Below, piece after piece: positions 8,699 to 17,482 of a stretch of DNA of 64,000 nucleotides. The translations under genes and the position numbers were made by a program. Position 1 is the stretch's first letter, and the number at the start of each line of letters is the position of its first letter. The stretch is from Chloroflexota bacterium (lineage in GTDB: Bacteria > Chloroflexota > UBA11872). The stretch lies in the NCBI GenBank assembly GCA_022824495.1, contig JAJDZU010000009.1, positions 124,001 to 188,000 of the forward strand. The letters are read 5' to 3'. The notes beneath the pieces were generated by a model. It did not search any database. It saw only the letters and a list, made by a program, of their open reading frames with translations, and had not been told where the DNA came from.

Positions 8699-9853
8699 AT
8701 GAAACTCATGGAGTACGACTTGCTGATCACTGCCGGCCGCATCGAGGATCCGGCTCGGGGTCTCCGTGGATCCGGATATGTGGCGACGAACGGCAATCGC
8801 TTAGCGATTACCGCCATTGGAGCCGATGCGGGCGAGGTACCAAAGGCGGGGCGGCGGCTGAACTTTCCCGAAGGCGTGCTGCTGCCCGGTCTGGTGGATA
8901 TGCATGCGCATCCGGCTATCGAGGACTCGAAGTACGGAGTCGACCCCGATGAGCACTTCCTGCCGCGGGGCTCGACGACCGTTATGTCCCAAGGCGATGC
9001 CGGTGCGCGCAACTGGCCGCGGTATCGCGAGCGGCTGATTGGCCGTGCTCGCACTCGTGTGCGGATGGCCATCAACTTATCGGCCTCGGGGGAGTCCAAC
9101 ACCGGATTCAGCCTGGGCGATCTGGCCGAGGCGGACGTGGACGCCTGCGTGAACGCAATCCGCGACGGAGGCGACCTGATCTGGGGCATTGCGATCAACG
9201 TGGCCGAGGCCGTTTGCGGGGACTGCGATCCGCGCGAGATGTTGCGCCGCGCGATCGAGGCGGGCGAGGCGACCGATCGCCCGCTGCTTGTTGGCACCAG
9301 GCACGACGAGGACTTTCCGTTGGACGAATTGTTGGACCAGTTGCGGCCGGGCGACGTGGTGACCTATTGCCTGCACGGACTGGTGGACCGCATCGCAAGG
9401 GACGGGCGGGTCCTGGACTGTGTGTGGAATGCGCGGGAGCGCGGCGTGTTGTTCGACACGGGGCACGGGATGGGGTCGTTTGACTTCGAGGTTGCGGAGA
9501 CGGTGATCAAGGAAGGGTTTCTGCCTGACACGATTTCGACGGATCAGTACCGGCGACACGTGGGATCCAGCCCGCAGCACGATCTTCCGCTGACCGTGTC
9601 CAAACTGTTGGCGGCCGGGATGCGCGAGGAAGACGCCTGGCCGCGAATCACGTCGCGTCCGGCGGAACTCCTGGGCCTGGCGGGCGAGGTGGGCACGCTG
9701 GCGCCGGGCGCCTGCGCGGATCTGGTCGTGCTGACGGAAGCGAAGGAAGAAGTGCCGTTGCGGGATGTCAGCGGCAATGAGCGTCCCGGCAGGATCTGGA
9801 GAGCCGCGGCCGTCGTCAGAGGCGGCGAGGTGGTAACGCCACTGGCCGGTTAG
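8699..9853 (+). CDS. Amidohydrolase-superfamily protein with altered metal site
   Basis: 384 residues with the composite beta-sandwich plus TIM-barrel layout of amidohydrolases: N-terminal LITAGRIEDP, first metal motif HAHP (H69, H71), DTGHG and STD (terminal Asp) later, and a closing LAPGACADLVVL strand. It resembles the amidohydrolase/deacetylase group near dihydroorotase. The bridging lysine usually found after beta-strand 4 is not visible (the segment reads WGIAINVA), and the usual His before the HG turn is Tyr (TYCLHG). Start ATG 8699 is weakly supported; ATG 8708 is possible. Divergent from the binding-protein gene. Reaction unknown; it could be a de-amidating or de-acetylating enzyme, or a non-canonical mononuclear one. 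Confidence 0.85.
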   Translation: MKLMEYDLLITAGRIEDPARGLRGSGYVATNGNRLAITAIGADAGEVPKAGRRLNFPEGVLLPGLVDMHAHPAIEDSKYGVDPDEHFLPRGSTTVMSQGDAGARNWPRYRERLIGRARTRVRMAINLSASGESNTGFSLGDLAEADVDACVNAIRDGGDLIWGIAINVAEAVCGDCDPREMLRRAIEAGEATDRPLLVGTRHDEDFPLDELLDQLRPGDVVTYCLHGLVDRIARDGRVLDCVWNARERGVLFDTGHGMGSFDFEVAETVIKEGFLPDTISTDQYRRHVGSSPQHDLPLTVSKLLAAGMREEDAWPRITSRPAELLGLAGEVGTLAPGACADLVVLTEAKEEVPLRDVSGNERPGRIWRAAAVVRGGEVVTPLAG

Positions 9854-9975
9854 CACCGGAGGGAGACCGTCGGCACCTTACCTACGGACGCTCGCTTGTC
9901 GCAGGATGCGCCGCCGTCTAGATTCTTGGCCAATCCACTGGGGTCAGCTCGGGTCGCACCGAGACCGGAGGCACC

Positions 9976-11541
9976 TTGATCGCTCCAAAGTCGCGCGTTC
10001 CCGCGTATACCTATCCGACGACGTTGGCCGAGCAGGAAGCCGCGCTCGCCACGAATCCGCTCATGCAGCGGTTGCTGGCGTCGCGGCAGTCTTATGCCGG
10101 CTTGCGGCACCGTCCGGCCTATCACTACGTCAACCCGGAATCGACGCTCAACGACCCCAACGGGCTCTGCTTCTGGCAGGGGCGCTGGCACCTCTTCTAC
10201 CAGGCCTATCCGCCGGAGGACGACCGGCAGCACTGGGGGCACGCGGTGTCCGCCGACCTGGTGCACTGGCGCGACCTGCCCTACGCCATCTATCCCAGCC
10301 CCGAGGACAAGTGTTTTTCAGGGTCGACTCTGGTTGAGGACGATCGGGTGATCGCCATCTACCACGGCGTCGGCGCGGGCAACATGGTGGCGACGTCCAG
10401 CGATCCGTTGCTGCTCAACTGGGCAAAAGTCGGCAACCGGGCCGTGATTCCGATGCCGGATCGCGACGGTCCGCCCGCGCCCTACCGGGTTTTCGATCCG
10501 TGTATCTGGATGAAAGACGGCGTCTACTACTCGCTGTCCGCGGGAACCAAGCCCGAGGGCCCAGCCGGCAAGCCGATCCGGGCGAACTTCCTATTCAGGT
10601 CAGAGGACCTGGAGCACTGGGAGTACCTGCATCCCTTCGTTGAAGACGACCACTACTCCATGGTCGGCGACGACGGCGCATGTCCGTACTTCTGGCCCAT
10701 CGGCGATCGCCACATGCTGCTCTTTTACAGCCACACGAGCGGCGGCCAATACCTGCTGGGCGACTACGACACCGAGCGCGACAAGTTCGTGGTGACGAAC
10801 GGCGCGAAGTTCAACTTCGGGCCGTCAGGGCCATCCGGACTTCACGCGCCGTCGGCGACGCCGGACGGCAAGGGCGGCCTGATCGTGATCTTCAACATGA
10901 ATCCGGGCAAGCCCACGCCGCGCTGGAACCAGATCATGACGCTGCCGCGACGTCTCACAGTTGACGGCGACGTTGTGTTTGTGGAACCGGTCGAGACCCT
11001 GACTTCCCTGCGGCAGGACGAGCAAGACCTGGGTTCACTGGAATTGCCGGCCAATCAGGAGGTTGTGCTGGACGGAACGGCCGGCGACTCGCTTGAGCTG
11101 GAGCTGGAAGTCGAACCCTCCTCCGCGCCGATGGTCGAGCTGAACGTCTTGCGCTCGCCAGACCGGCAAGAGTTCACGCGCGTGTCCTTCTACCGTGACC
11201 GCGGCTACCGCACCAACCACTTCACCCAGGGGATCGTCGGACCGCTCTGGACGCACCTGAGCCAGCTCTCGATCGACACGTCGTACTCGTCGGTGGCGCC
11301 GGACGCGTTGTCGCGCGCGCCGGAGAACGCGCAGGTCCTGATCGCTCCCGATGAACCGCTGCGGCTACGGGTCTTCGTTGATCGAAGCGCGGTGGAGGTA
11401 TTCGCGAATGGGCGGCAGGCCCTGGCGGTGCGCGTGTACCCGGAGCGTGAGGACAGCGTTGGCGTGTCGTTGCGCTCGCAGGGCGCGCCGAGCACCGTCC
11501 GATCGCTGAAAGCCTGGACGCTGGAGGCGCTCTGGGACTAG
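9976..11541 (+). CDS. GH32-like protein (invertase/levanase fold) lacking the acid/base Glu
   Basis: 521 residues. The five-bladed GH32 propeller has the nucleophile motif LNDPNG (D60), the SGS turn at 115-117, FDP at 173-175 in place of RDP (D174 kept), and ACP at 235-237 where the acid/base E-C-P normally stands. The C-terminal GH32 beta-sandwich is clear (FVDRSAVEVFANG). Family members hydrolyse beta-fructosides; loss of the Glu makes that activity doubtful or implies another proton donor, for example the Asp pair at 232-233. The TTG start is decided by GGAGG at 9966-9970, five bases upstream. No signal peptide. Convergent with the SDR gene at 11561. Confidence 0.88.
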   Translation: MIAPKSRVPAYTYPTTLAEQEAALATNPLMQRLLASRQSYAGLRHRPAYHYVNPESTLNDPNGLCFWQGRWHLFYQAYPPEDDRQHWGHAVSADLVHWRDLPYAIYPSPEDKCFSGSTLVEDDRVIAIYHGVGAGNMVATSSDPLLLNWAKVGNRAVIPMPDRDGPPAPYRVFDPCIWMKDGVYYSLSAGTKPEGPAGKPIRANFLFRSEDLEHWEYLHPFVEDDHYSMVGDDGACPYFWPIGDRHMLLFYSHTSGGQYLLGDYDTERDKFVVTNGAKFNFGPSGPSGLHAPSATPDGKGGLIVIFNMNPGKPTPRWNQIMTLPRRLTVDGDVVFVEPVETLTSLRQDEQDLGSLELPANQEVVLDGTAGDSLELELEVEPSSAPMVELNVLRSPDRQEFTRVSFYRDRGYRTNHFTQGIVGPLWTHLSQLSIDTSYSSVAPDALSRAPENAQVLIAPDEPLRLRVFVDRSAVEVFANGRQALAVRVYPEREDSVGVSLRSQGAPSTVRSLKAWTLEALWD

Positions 11542-11560
11542 GCCGAGGAATCGCGGCGGG

Positions 11561-12289
11561 TCAGCGGCTTTTCCAGTCCAGGTCGATGTCGGGCAGCATC
11601 GGCAGCTCCTGCATGAACCGGTAGAAGCGACCGGTCGGGCCACCGTCCGGCAGCGAGGCCAGCCAGACGGCCGTCGGCACGGCCTCGGAGGGCGGTACGT
11701 CCGAGGTCGGGTTCATGTCGGTCTTGACCGAGCCGGGGCTCATGGCGTTAACCAGCACGTTCGACGCCTGGACCTCCTTGGCCATCGAGATCGTCAGCGC
11801 GTTGACGGCGGCCTTGGAGGCGGCGTAGGCGGACTCGCCCGGGTTGCACATGATGGCGGCGCCTGACGAGACGTTGACGATGCGGCCGTATCCGGCTGCG
11901 GCCATGTGCGGCAGCGCGGCGTGGCAGCAGGCAAAGAGGCCGATGAGGTTTACGGCCTGAACCCCGGCAAATGCTTCCGGCGAGACGTCGGCAACATGCC
12001 CGCGGGCGTTGCTGATGCCGGCGTTGTTGCACAGGACATCGAGCCGGCCGTGGCGGGCGACTACCCCGTCGATCACTTGCTGCACCGCGGCCGAGTCACT
12101 GACGTCTAGCCGCACGATGTCCGACGATCCGGACAGGTCATCGATCTCGGCAGCGACGGCCGTCAGCCGTGCTTCGTCGCGCGCGGCCAGGATGACGTGC
12201 GCCCCGGCGCGCGCGTAGCCAAGCGCGATTTCGCGTCCGATTCCGCGACTGGCGCCGGTGACCATTGCGATTCGACCAGCAAGACTCAT
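11561..12289 (-). CDS. Short-chain dehydrogenase/reductase
   Basis: 242 residues of a classical SDR. Cofactor loop TGASRGIG at 11-18, NNAG at 88-91, catalytic Ser near 142 and YxxxK with Y155 and K159, all intact. The first residues favour NAD(P)-dependent oxidation of an alcohol group on a small metabolite; the substrate is not predictable. The frame continues upstream to 12340, but ATG 12289 follows AAGGACGG at proper distance and starts the first strand. Last gene of the minus-strand run from 18253; 91 bases separate it from the small lipoprotein gene. Confidence 0.93.
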   Translation of the reverse strand: MSLAGRIAMVTGASRGIGREIALGYARAGAHVILAARDEARLTAVAAEIDDLSGSSDIVRLDVSDSAAVQQVIDGVVARHGRLDVLCNNAGISNARGHVADVSPEAFAGVQAVNLIGLFACCHAALPHMAAAGYGRIVNVSSGAAIMCNPGESAYAASKAAVNALTISMAKEVQASNVLVNAMSPGSVKTDMNPTSDVPPSEAVPTAVWLASLPDGGPTGRFYRFMQELPMLPDIDLDWKSR

Positions 12290-12380
12290 ACGGACCGTCC
12301 TTTCGGCTCCCAGAACAATGTCAACGAATGCACGGCCCAACAGCCGGCCGCGGGAGTAGCGTTAACCGCGGATTCCGGTT

Positions 12381-12617
12381 CTAGCTGCCCTGGCTGGCTT
12401 CCTTGGCCGCCTTGGCCTGATCAAGGCCCGAGCGGCGCGCTTCGGCGTCTTTCTCGTGGTCCGTCGCACCCACACAGCCACGTCCACAGCGTCCCGAGGG
12501 CTTGAACTCGAAGGAATCACTGTCGGCGCAGGCGCTCAGCCCGATCAGGGCTGGGGCGGCGATGAGCGCGCCGAGCACGTCGCGTCGGCCCAAGCGTCGA
12601 GGAGCATGGTTGAGCAT
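12381..12617 (-). CDS. Small predicted lipoprotein
   Basis: 78 residues. The N-terminus has RRDVLGAL, a hydrophobic stretch and the lipobox GLSAC (Cys near residue 30), so a Tat- or Sec-exported lipoprotein of about 48 mature residues is predicted. The mature part has a Cys pair (RCGRGC) and an Ala/Lys/Glu-rich, probably helical tail. No family recognised. It lies between the TPP enzyme and the SDR on the same strand. Start ATG 12617 fits the signal peptide but lacks a well-spaced ribosome site. Confidence 0.6.
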   Translation of the reverse strand: MLNHAPRRLGRRDVLGALIAAPALIGLSACADSDSFEFKPSGRCGRGCVGATDHEKDAEARRSGLDQAKAAKEASQGS

Positions 12618-12717
12618 GACCTTGGCTCACTGATGCCCTAATCGGGTACGAGCATAGCCCAGGCAGGCAAACCAGTTGAAGCCCGGCCACGGCCGGGACC
12701 GGCCAGCGCCGGAACGG

Positions 12718-14334
12718 CTATTGAACCTGCAGCGGCCTCCGGCATTTCACCGGCACGTCGATGAGCGAGGGGCGGTCGAGTTCGAGCGCGTCGCGGAGCG
12801 TGGCCTCCAGCGTTTCGGGTGTGGCTCGCAGGCCGACGGCGCCGAAGGACTCGGCGAACTTCACGAAGTCGGGGTTCCTGAGGTTGACCTCGTAGTCGTT
12901 GTCGTAGTCGCGCAGGAAGTCTTCCTTGATTGCGCCGTAGGCGTTGTCATTCAGGATCACGACCGGCACGTTGAGTCCCTGCTGAACGGCCGTCGACATC
13001 TCTTGCGCCGTAAAGAGAAAGCCTCCATCGCCGGTCAGCGCAATCACGGGCTTGTCGGGCGCAACGATCTTGGCACCGAGCGCGACGGGATACGAGTATC
13101 CGAGCGTTCCGAATGCAAGGCCGTAGAGCCACGTACGCGGCTCGTAGAAGGGAAGGTGTTCGCGGCTCCAATACCCGAGCAAGTGCGGATCGCTGGCCAC
13201 GATGGTGTCGCGCGGCAAGGCGTTCCGAATGGCCTTCATGAGGCCCCATTCGAGTGGAGCGCGCTGCGCCAGCTCGGCGCGAACTTCGTCGCGCGCTGCA
13301 CGACCGGCGTCGACCCACTCGTCGCGGTCGACCTCCGGTGCGTCGGCCGTGGCTTCGACCAGTGCCGCCAACCCGGCCTTCGCATCCGCATGCACGCCGA
13401 TCTCGGCGGGAAAGTTCTTGCCAGGCTGGGTGGGGTCGATGTCGATGTGCAGCAATCGCTTCGGCACCGGCAGCGTCCAGCGACCGCTGGAGAGGTACGA
13501 GAACCGAGCGCCCACGGCGAGCATGACGTCCGCCTGCTCCATGAAGCGGCGAATCGGGCCATGCTGGTTCAGGTTGCCGACGACGAGCGGATGATCCTCG
13601 GGCATCGCGCCCTTGCTGGTGGTGGTGAGCATGACGGGAATGTCCAGCGACTCCGAAAGGGTTCGGAGTTCATCCCAGGCGCCCGACATCATCACGCCGC
13701 CGCCGGCCCAGATGAGCGGGCGCTCGGCGGCGGCGAGAATGGACGCCATGCGCTCCAGGTCGGTGGCATCGCCCTGCGGCGGCTGATGCGTCTCCTCCTG
13801 GAGCAACTCCACCTCGCCTTCGCCCTGGAAGACATCAACCGGGACTTCGACGACCACAGGCCGCGGGCGGTTGACGTGCATGCGGCGCAGACCCTCGTGG
13901 ATGGCGCCCGGAATCTCGCCCGGCGACATGGCCTGGCGGCTCCACTGGCTCAGACGGCTGAATACGCCGAACTGGTCCTTGCTTTCATGGACGATGCCCT
14001 TGTCCTGGTAGAGGTACGCGGACATGTCCTCGGCCATGATGTTCAGCAACGGGATGCCGTCGCCGTAGGCCTCGCCCATGGGGGTGGCGGCATTGAGCGC
14101 TCCAGGGCCAGCCGTGCTCAGAATCGTGGCTGGCTTGCCGGTCACGCGCGCCGCGCCGATAGCCATGTAGCCGGCGCCCTGTTCATGCCGCACCAGCACG
14201 TGGCGAACCTTGTCCTGCCGCATCAGCCGGCCGTACAGGTGCTCGCTGTGATAGCCGGGAATGCCGAACACGAGGTCAATGCCCTCGGCGATCAAACTCT
14301 GGACCACGGCGTCGGAGCCGGTCATCACTGCCAT
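12718..14334 (-). CDS. Thiamine-pyrophosphate enzyme, acetolactate-synthase-like
   Basis: 538 residues with the three-domain order of the acetolactate synthase/benzoylformate decarboxylase family. The activating glutamate is E51 (RHEQGAG), and the TPP-magnesium motif runs from GDGG (435-438) to N462-N464. Family members decarboxylate or ligate 2-oxoacids. The usual FAD-domain features of acetolactate synthase are weak and there is no regulatory subunit gene nearby, so I do not call it IlvB; a sulfo- or phosphonopyruvate-type, oxalyl-CoA-type or glyoxylate carboligase-type role is equally open. It starts 61 bases after the MurJ gene on the same strand. No membrane segment or signal. Confidence 0.9.
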   Translation of the reverse strand: MAVMTGSDAVVQSLIAEGIDLVFGIPGYHSEHLYGRLMRQDKVRHVLVRHEQGAGYMAIGAARVTGKPATILSTAGPGALNAATPMGEAYGDGIPLLNIMAEDMSAYLYQDKGIVHESKDQFGVFSRLSQWSRQAMSPGEIPGAIHEGLRRMHVNRPRPVVVEVPVDVFQGEGEVELLQEETHQPPQGDATDLERMASILAAAERPLIWAGGGVMMSGAWDELRTLSESLDIPVMLTTTSKGAMPEDHPLVVGNLNQHGPIRRFMEQADVMLAVGARFSYLSSGRWTLPVPKRLLHIDIDPTQPGKNFPAEIGVHADAKAGLAALVEATADAPEVDRDEWVDAGRAARDEVRAELAQRAPLEWGLMKAIRNALPRDTIVASDPHLLGYWSREHLPFYEPRTWLYGLAFGTLGYSYPVALGAKIVAPDKPVIALTGDGGFLFTAQEMSTAVQQGLNVPVVILNDNAYGAIKEDFLRDYDNDYEVNLRNPDFVKFAESFGAVGLRATPETLEATLRDALELDRPSLIDVPVKCRRPLQVQ

Positions 14335-14395
14335 ACGAGAACTCCCACGGGCGCGTGCGAGCGCTGATCGTAGCCGACGAGCCGCCGCGGCCGAG

Positions 14396-15976
14396 CTAGT
14401 TCGCCAGCCTCGTCCCGAGCCGACTCCGAAGCAGCCGTACCAGTCGCGGCACCTCCGGGACTCGCATTAGTGCGAGGGCGGCGACGTACACGATGGCAAT
14501 CCCGACGCCGCTCACAAATAGCACGCGCCAGCCAGCCATTCCCCCGGGTTCCAGCGTCACGGTTGACCACTCGCGCAAGAGCAGACCGACAGCGGCGGCC
14601 AGGCCGCCGGCCGCGATCACGCGAACGCCAAAGAACCAGAGTCCGGGGTCGCCGAATCCGCCGAGGCGACGCCACAGCAGCCAGCCCAGGACCGCGCCGT
14701 GCAGGCTGTTCTGGACCGAGTTGGCCGCGACCAGTCCGAAGACGCCGAAGGGCTCGACCAGCGCGAGCGCCACCACCAGGTAGGCCAGACCACCGCCGAC
14801 GCCTACGAGCACCGGCGTGAGGGTGTTGCGGGTGGCATAGAAGGCGGCGATGAAGACCTGGTCGAGAACGGTGAGGGGCAGCTGCACCGCATAGATAAGC
14901 AACGCGAGACCGGTCAGGTCCGTGGCCGCCGCGTCGAAGGCACCGCGTTCGTAGACCACGCGGATCACCGGCACGCTCAACGCGGTGAGTATGACGGTGA
15001 CCGGGACCATCAGGACGAATGCACTGCGCCCGGCGGTTACCAGCGCCGACTTGAACTCGTCGGCGTTGACCAGGTCGCGCGGATTCTCGGGTGCGCTGCG
15101 GGCCAGCACCGGCAGGAATGCCAGCGCGATGGCCGACCCGATCAGGCCCAGCGGGAACTGCTGGAGGCGGGTAGCGAAACGCATGATGGCCAGGCTGCCT
15201 TCGCCAGTGCGCGACGCAAGGTTGGTATCGACGATCACCAGCGCTTGCGCCACGACCAGACCGGCCGCAATGGGCAGGTACAGGCGAAGCGCGCGAGCGG
15301 TGTCGGGATTGCCTCGCCAGGCAGGCTTCGTAAGCCGCGCCCGGTCTCGAAGCAGCGCCGGAACCTGGACGACGAGATGGGCGCCCGCACCCGCCAGGTA
15401 GCCGACCGCCACCCCCACCGGTCCGACAACCGGCGTGAGCGCGAGCGCCAGGACGATGAGCGTTCCATTCAGCGTGGCGGGCGCAAACGACGGGCCGGCA
15501 AAGCGATCGCGGGCGTAGAGCCGCGCCGCCGTAACCGCCGATAGCCCGAGGAACAGAACCGCCGGCAAGGTGATCCGGGTCATGACCACCGCGAGGTCTC
15601 GCGTCGCCTGCGGCAAGCCGGGCGCGGCGGCGGCGACCAACGGTTCCGCCAGCAGCACGAGCACGACGGTTACCCCGACCAACGCCAGCCCGACGGACGA
15701 AATGAGCGTCGAGAAGGTGCGCGCCAGGCGGCGATCATCCGACGCCATTTCGCTGAACAGCGGGATCAGTACGCCGGAAATCGCGCCGCCGATCACGAGC
15801 TCATGGACGAGTTGCGGGATGCGCGTGGCCACCTCGAACGCGTCGGTTGCTCCCGAGGCGCCGAACAGGGCGGCAATGACGGGTTCGCGGATGAAGCCCA
15901 GGAGCCGGCTGAGGATGTTGCCGGCCGCGACCAGCGCGGCGGCCTGGGCCACCCGCCTGGCGGTCGCCGTGTTCAC
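14396..15976 (-). CDS. murJ: MurJ-family lipid flippase
   Basis: 526 residues, about 14 hydrophobic segments, with the MurJ opening (GNILSRLLGFIREPVIAALF begins near residue 19) and the charged cavity residues typical of the MOP superfamily member that flips lipid II across the membrane for peptidoglycan synthesis. Start is GTG, overlapping the stop of the adenylyltransferase gene by four bases (GTGA), so the two are translationally coupled. That tight link to heptose-nucleotide genes is unusual and could mean it flips a heptose-containing lipid-linked glycan instead of, or as well as, lipid II. The fold call is firm, the cargo is open. Confidence 0.9.
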   Translation of the reverse strand: MNTATARRVAQAAALVAAGNILSRLLGFIREPVIAALFGASGATDAFEVATRIPQLVHELVIGGAISGVLIPLFSEMASDDRRLARTFSTLISSVGLALVGVTVVLVLLAEPLVAAAAPGLPQATRDLAVVMTRITLPAVLFLGLSAVTAARLYARDRFAGPSFAPATLNGTLIVLALALTPVVGPVGVAVGYLAGAGAHLVVQVPALLRDRARLTKPAWRGNPDTARALRLYLPIAAGLVVAQALVIVDTNLASRTGEGSLAIMRFATRLQQFPLGLIGSAIALAFLPVLARSAPENPRDLVNADEFKSALVTAGRSAFVLMVPVTVILTALSVPVIRVVYERGAFDAAATDLTGLALLIYAVQLPLTVLDQVFIAAFYATRNTLTPVLVGVGGGLAYLVVALALVEPFGVFGLVAANSVQNSLHGAVLGWLLWRRLGGFGDPGLWFFGVRVIAAGGLAAAVGLLLREWSTVTLEPGGMAGWRVLFVSGVGIAIVYVAALALMRVPEVPRLVRLLRSRLGTRLAN

Positions 15977-16473
15977 GTCGTGCGGCGGCTCCGGGTGATC
16001 AACTCGCTGGAGGCGTGGCCGGGCGCGAGGGGCACGAAAACAGCCGGAATCCCAAGTCGCTGGAGCGTTGCCGTCTCTGGCAGCGTTCGACCTCCCACGG
16101 CCGGATCGTAGTCCGCTCCCTTGACATAAGAATGCGGTCGAAGCTGCTCGATGAGTCGATCCGCGGTCGTCTCGTCAAAGGGGGTCACGGCGGTGACCCA
16201 ACGCACGGCCCGGAGAACCGTCAGTCGATCCTGCAGCGGCATGAGGGGGCGGTCGGGTCCCTTCAGCTTGCGAACGCCCGCGTCGCTGTTGAGCCCCACG
16301 ACCAGCACGTCGCCCACGGCCGCGGCACCGCGGAGAAGGGCCGTGTGTCCAGGATGGATGAGGTCAAAGCACCCGTTGGTCAGCACGAGGCGCCGGCCGG
16401 CGGCGCGCGCCCGTGTACCCCAGTCCGCCAGATCGCCTGGCTGAATGACCTCGGCCTCAGGCGAAGAGTTCAC
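15973..16473 (-). CDS. D-glycero-beta-D-manno-heptose 1-phosphate adenylyltransferase
   Basis: 166 residues of a cytidylyltransferase-fold enzyme: NGCFDLIHPGH with HPGH at 40-43 binds the nucleotide, and SYVKGADYDP follows near residue 115. It corresponds to the C-terminal domain of HldE (RfaE domain II), which makes ADP-heptose from heptose-1-phosphate and ATP. GTG 16473 is chosen because GAGG lies five bases upstream and it overlaps the kinase stop by 17 bases; an upstream ATG at 16518 would overlap much more. The kinase domain is a separate gene just before it. Confidence 0.92.
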   Translation of the reverse strand: MNSSPEAEVIQPGDLADWGTRARAAGRRLVLTNGCFDLIHPGHTALLRGAAAVGDVLVVGLNSDAGVRKLKGPDRPLMPLQDRLTVLRAVRWVTAVTPFDETTADRLIEQLRPHSYVKGADYDPAVGGRTLPETATLQRLGIPAVFVPLAPGHASSELITRSRRTT

Positions 16474-17482
16474 GGGCCTCACGCACGATTTCTTCAGCCG
16501 ACACCACGGCCACGCCAAGCTGGCGAACGACGACTCGAGCGGCCAGGGAGGCGAGGACGGCCGCCTCTTGCGGCGTGGCTCCGCCGAGGATTGCGGCAGT
16601 CATGGTTGCGGCCACGGTGTCGCCAGCGCCGGTGGGGTCCGCTACCCGTCCCACAGCCGCCGCGGGGATAACATGCCGACCCGCTGCCCCGGCGTCCAGG
16701 ACCATTCCAGCGGCGCCCAGCGTAATCAGCACCGCTCCGACGCCTAATGAGGTGCGGAGTTCGTTGGCCGCGGCCAGCGCTTCGGCGGTGGAGTTGATTT
16801 CGCGGCCGAGTTCGGCTTCGGCCTCAGGCTGGTTCGGCGTGAGGAGTGTGGCTTCGCGGAACCGGTCCAGGCCGCCGTGCGCGTCAGCCGTGATCACCAG
16901 TCCGGCTGCGTGTGCGGCAGGCAATGCGGCGTCCAGAATGGACGCGTTGACCACACCGGTTTCGTAGTCGGAGAGCACCAGGGCGTCGGCCTTCATCAGC
17001 GCCGATTCCAGGTACGAAATCATCCGTCCAGCGGTCTCGTCCTTAACTCGCGACCGATCGACCGTGTCCACGCGCGCGATCATGCTTTGCGGGCGTTGGC
17101 GTTCGCCGCCCGCCCAAATCCTCAGCTTGACGGCCGTCGCGCGATCCGGATCGGTCAGCAGGCCTTCGGTACGGATCCCGCGGTCCTGGAGCTGGTCTCG
17201 CAGTTGGTCGGCCATGGCATCGGCGCCAACGACGCCAGCCACCGCTGTGTCGCAACCCAGGCTGCCCAGATTCGTAGCCACGTTGGTTGCGCCGCCAGGA
17301 ACCAGCAGACGCTCCTGCTGCTCGATTACGGGTAGGGGGGCCTCGCGAGACAGACGACGGGCGGCGCCGATGATGTGCTCGTCCACGAGCATGTCGCCGA
17401 GCACGATTACACGCTTGCCGGCGGCACGGTTGAGGATTTGGGCGGCGCGCTCGGAGCTTATGGTCGGGCCGGAGGCCCCCAT
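16457..17482 (-). CDS. D-glycero-beta-D-manno-heptose 7-phosphate kinase
   Basis: 341 residues of a PfkB-family sugar kinase: GGATNVA at 64-70 (substrate lid) and the catalytic DPTGAGD ending at D288. It matches the N-terminal half of HldE (RfaE domain I), which phosphorylates heptose-7-phosphate at C1. In many proteobacteria kinase and transferase are fused; here they are two overlapping genes. Its ATG directly follows the TAG of the TIM-barrel isomerase gene. No GmhA or GmhB gene is in the window, so the isomerase and phosphatase steps are made elsewhere or by unrelated enzymes. Confidence 0.92.
   Translation of the reverse strand: MGASGPTISSERAAQILNRAAGKRVIVLGDMLVDEHIIGAARRLSREAPLPVIEQQERLLVPGGATNVATNLGSLGCDTAVAGVVGADAMADQLRDQLQDRGIRTEGLLTDPDRATAVKLRIWAGGERQRPQSMIARVDTVDRSRVKDETAGRMISYLESALMKADALVLSDYETGVVNASILDAALPAAHAAGLVITADAHGGLDRFREATLLTPNQPEAEAELGREINSTAEALAAANELRTSLGVGAVLITLGAAGMVLDAGAAGRHVIPAAAVGRVADPTGAGDTVAATMTAAILGGATPQEAAVLASLAARVVVRQLGVAVVSAEEIVREARELFA

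Noticed and set aside
12676-14367. 563-codon open frame on the plus strand
   Set aside because: Fully antisense to the TPP enzyme, which has all family motifs; long antisense frames are common in this GC-rich DNA.
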